Shown here: positions 7,775 through 8,150 of the stretch, piece after piece | Position numbering within the stretch: position 1 is the first letter of the stretch | Layout of the letters: each line of letters opens with the position of its first letter | Source: Chlorobiota bacterium | Lineage (GTDB): Bacteria > Bacteroidota > Ignavibacteria > Ignavibacteriales > Ignavibacteriaceae | Direction: 5' to 3' | Assembly (NCBI GenBank): GCA_008363265.1 | Contig: RHKR01000083.1 | Location: 1 to 8,150 of the forward strand | DNA length: 8,150 nt | Notes under the pieces: model-generated | The model's input: the letters and a program-made list of their open reading frames with translations, nothing else | What the model was told of the DNA's origin: nothing | Database searches by the model: none | Position numbers and translations under genes: made by a program

Positions 7775-7921
7775 GTGAAACTGCGTTTTTTGTTACTTCT
7801 GGTGCTCATCACCGGTTCATCTGTTTTTGCCCTGGATTTTTTCTTCGACGATGTTTTTGCCGGTCAATATGGAATGAGAGATAATTTTATTCCTGAAAGG
7901 AAGAGTCCTTGGCCCTCCTGA
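7775..7921 (+). CDS. Short secreted protein, or 5' piece of a broken gene
   Basis: A GTG start preceded by AGGA at 7-nt spacing opens a 48-codon frame. Residues 1-19 are a good Sec signal peptide: Lys and Arg at 2 and 4, a Leu-rich core (5-12), and a probable cleavage site after SSVFA. The mature part would be only about 29 residues, starting LDFFFDDVFAGQYG, and ends at a TGA (7919-7921). An ATG at 7773 is out because it runs straight into TGA. The mature part is too short for most secreted proteins, and coding-like sequence continues in another frame downstream, so this is more likely the start of a longer disrupted gene. I do not recognise the family. Confidence -1.
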   Translation: MKLRFLLLLVLITGSSVFALDFFFDDVFAGQYGMRDNFIPERKSPWPS

Positions 7922-7933
7922 CACGAGTGGTGC

Positions 7934-7972
7934 AAATTAGTCGCTGAATTATAAAAATGGGAAATTAGTCGC
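7934..7972 (+). repeat. Direct repeat AAATTAGTCGC, two copies 28 bp apart
   Basis: The 11-base word occurs exactly at 7934-7944 and 7962-7972. The 28-base offset is not a multiple of three, so the copies lie in different frames: the first encodes KLVA in the signal-peptide frame and the second encodes KLVA in the frame that stays open downstream. The repeat coincides with the disrupted part of the gene and may mark a duplication or rearrangement there. Confidence -1.
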
Positions 7973-7978
7973 AGTGAT

Positions 7979-7997
7979 CAACCAGTATAGCTGGTTG
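7979..7997. repeat. Short perfect hairpin
   Basis: CAACCAG and CTGGTTG form a perfect 7-bp stem with a 5-base TATAG loop. It lies inside the coding-like stretch of the broken gene and is followed by TTTAAT only, so it is a weak terminator candidate at best. It may be incidental. Confidence -1.
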
Positions 7998-8150
7998 TTT
8001 AATAGGATTGGTAATGATTTTGTTTGTGCGGAATCATTTTACAATGAAGCATTTTTGCAGGATATAGGAAAAATTTGTTTACTACAAGTATGCGCGCAAA
8101 ATATCAGAATCGGCCTTGGAAATAGTAGGAAAGGACAAAATCGGCAAAAA

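Larger units (their letters stand above)
7775..8150 (+). pseudogene. Disrupted or error-containing secreted-protein gene, running off the window
   Basis: The signal-peptide frame at 7775 stops at 7919-7921. Skipping one base near 7911-7919 continues as PPDTSGAN and then meets TAG (7938-7940). After it the same frame is open and protein-like from 7941 (SLNYKNGKLVAVINQYS, then WLFNRIGNDFV and ESFYNEAFLQDIGK). At the run of five A (8069-8073) dropping one A moves into a third frame that reads KFVYYKYARKISESALEI, then VGKDKIGK, to the window end. The continuous version has a plausible mix of hydrophobic and charged residues, whereas each single frame becomes stop-rich or unnatural outside its segment. 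Two indels and one nonsense codon are therefore needed. It may be a decaying gene or poor sequence near a contig end. The product is not recognised. The alternative, a separate gene starting at GTG 7974, has no ribosome-binding site. Confidence -1.

Noticed and set aside
7979..7997. Hairpin considered as an insertion-sequence end or terminator
   Set aside because: No transposase, matching second end or target duplication is visible, and there is no T-run after the stem.

Overview
The window looks like part of a genome from a member of the Bacteroidota/Ignavibacteriota (FCB) group. The evidence is a short AMP nucleosidase of the Bacteroidota type (258 residues, without the N-terminal regulatory domain of E. 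coli Amn), a LytS-type histidine kinase paired with a LytTR response regulator, and a large secreted alpha-2-macroglobulin (A2M). Most coding sequence has balanced base composition; the right end is visibly richer in A+T. The taxonomic call is an inference from protein families.

Layout: (1) Bases 1-4905, + strand: an A2M-family protein of about 1633 residues, cut at its N-terminus by the window edge, with an intact CVEQ thioester motif. (2) Bases 4906-4968: a strong hairpin that can terminate transcription from both sides, then three heptamers. (3) Bases 4969-7561, - strand: a compact run of three genes in the order AMP nucleosidase, sensor histidine kinase, response regulator. The first two are 12 nt apart and the last two overlap by 20 nt, so they look co-transcribed and translationally coupled. 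(4) Bases 7562-7774: an A+T-rich divergent intergenic region with a candidate promoter for the three-gene operon and a 10-bp inverted repeat. (5) Bases 7775-8150, + strand: a GTG start with a ribosome-binding site and a clear signal peptide, followed by coding-like sequence that changes frame twice and contains one in-frame stop. It reads as a broken gene, or as an intact one with errors near a contig end.

How the genes relate: the A2M protein is expected to act in the periplasm as a protease trap. It converges on the signalling operon, and nothing in the sequence ties it to that operon. The kinase/regulator pair should sense an unknown signal through a four-helix membrane module and control promoters through the LytTR domain. 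Co-transcription with an AMP-cleaving enzyme is the most unusual arrangement here and could link signalling to purine nucleotide turnover, but that is inference. No tRNA, rRNA, CRISPR array, insertion sequence or phage gene was seen.
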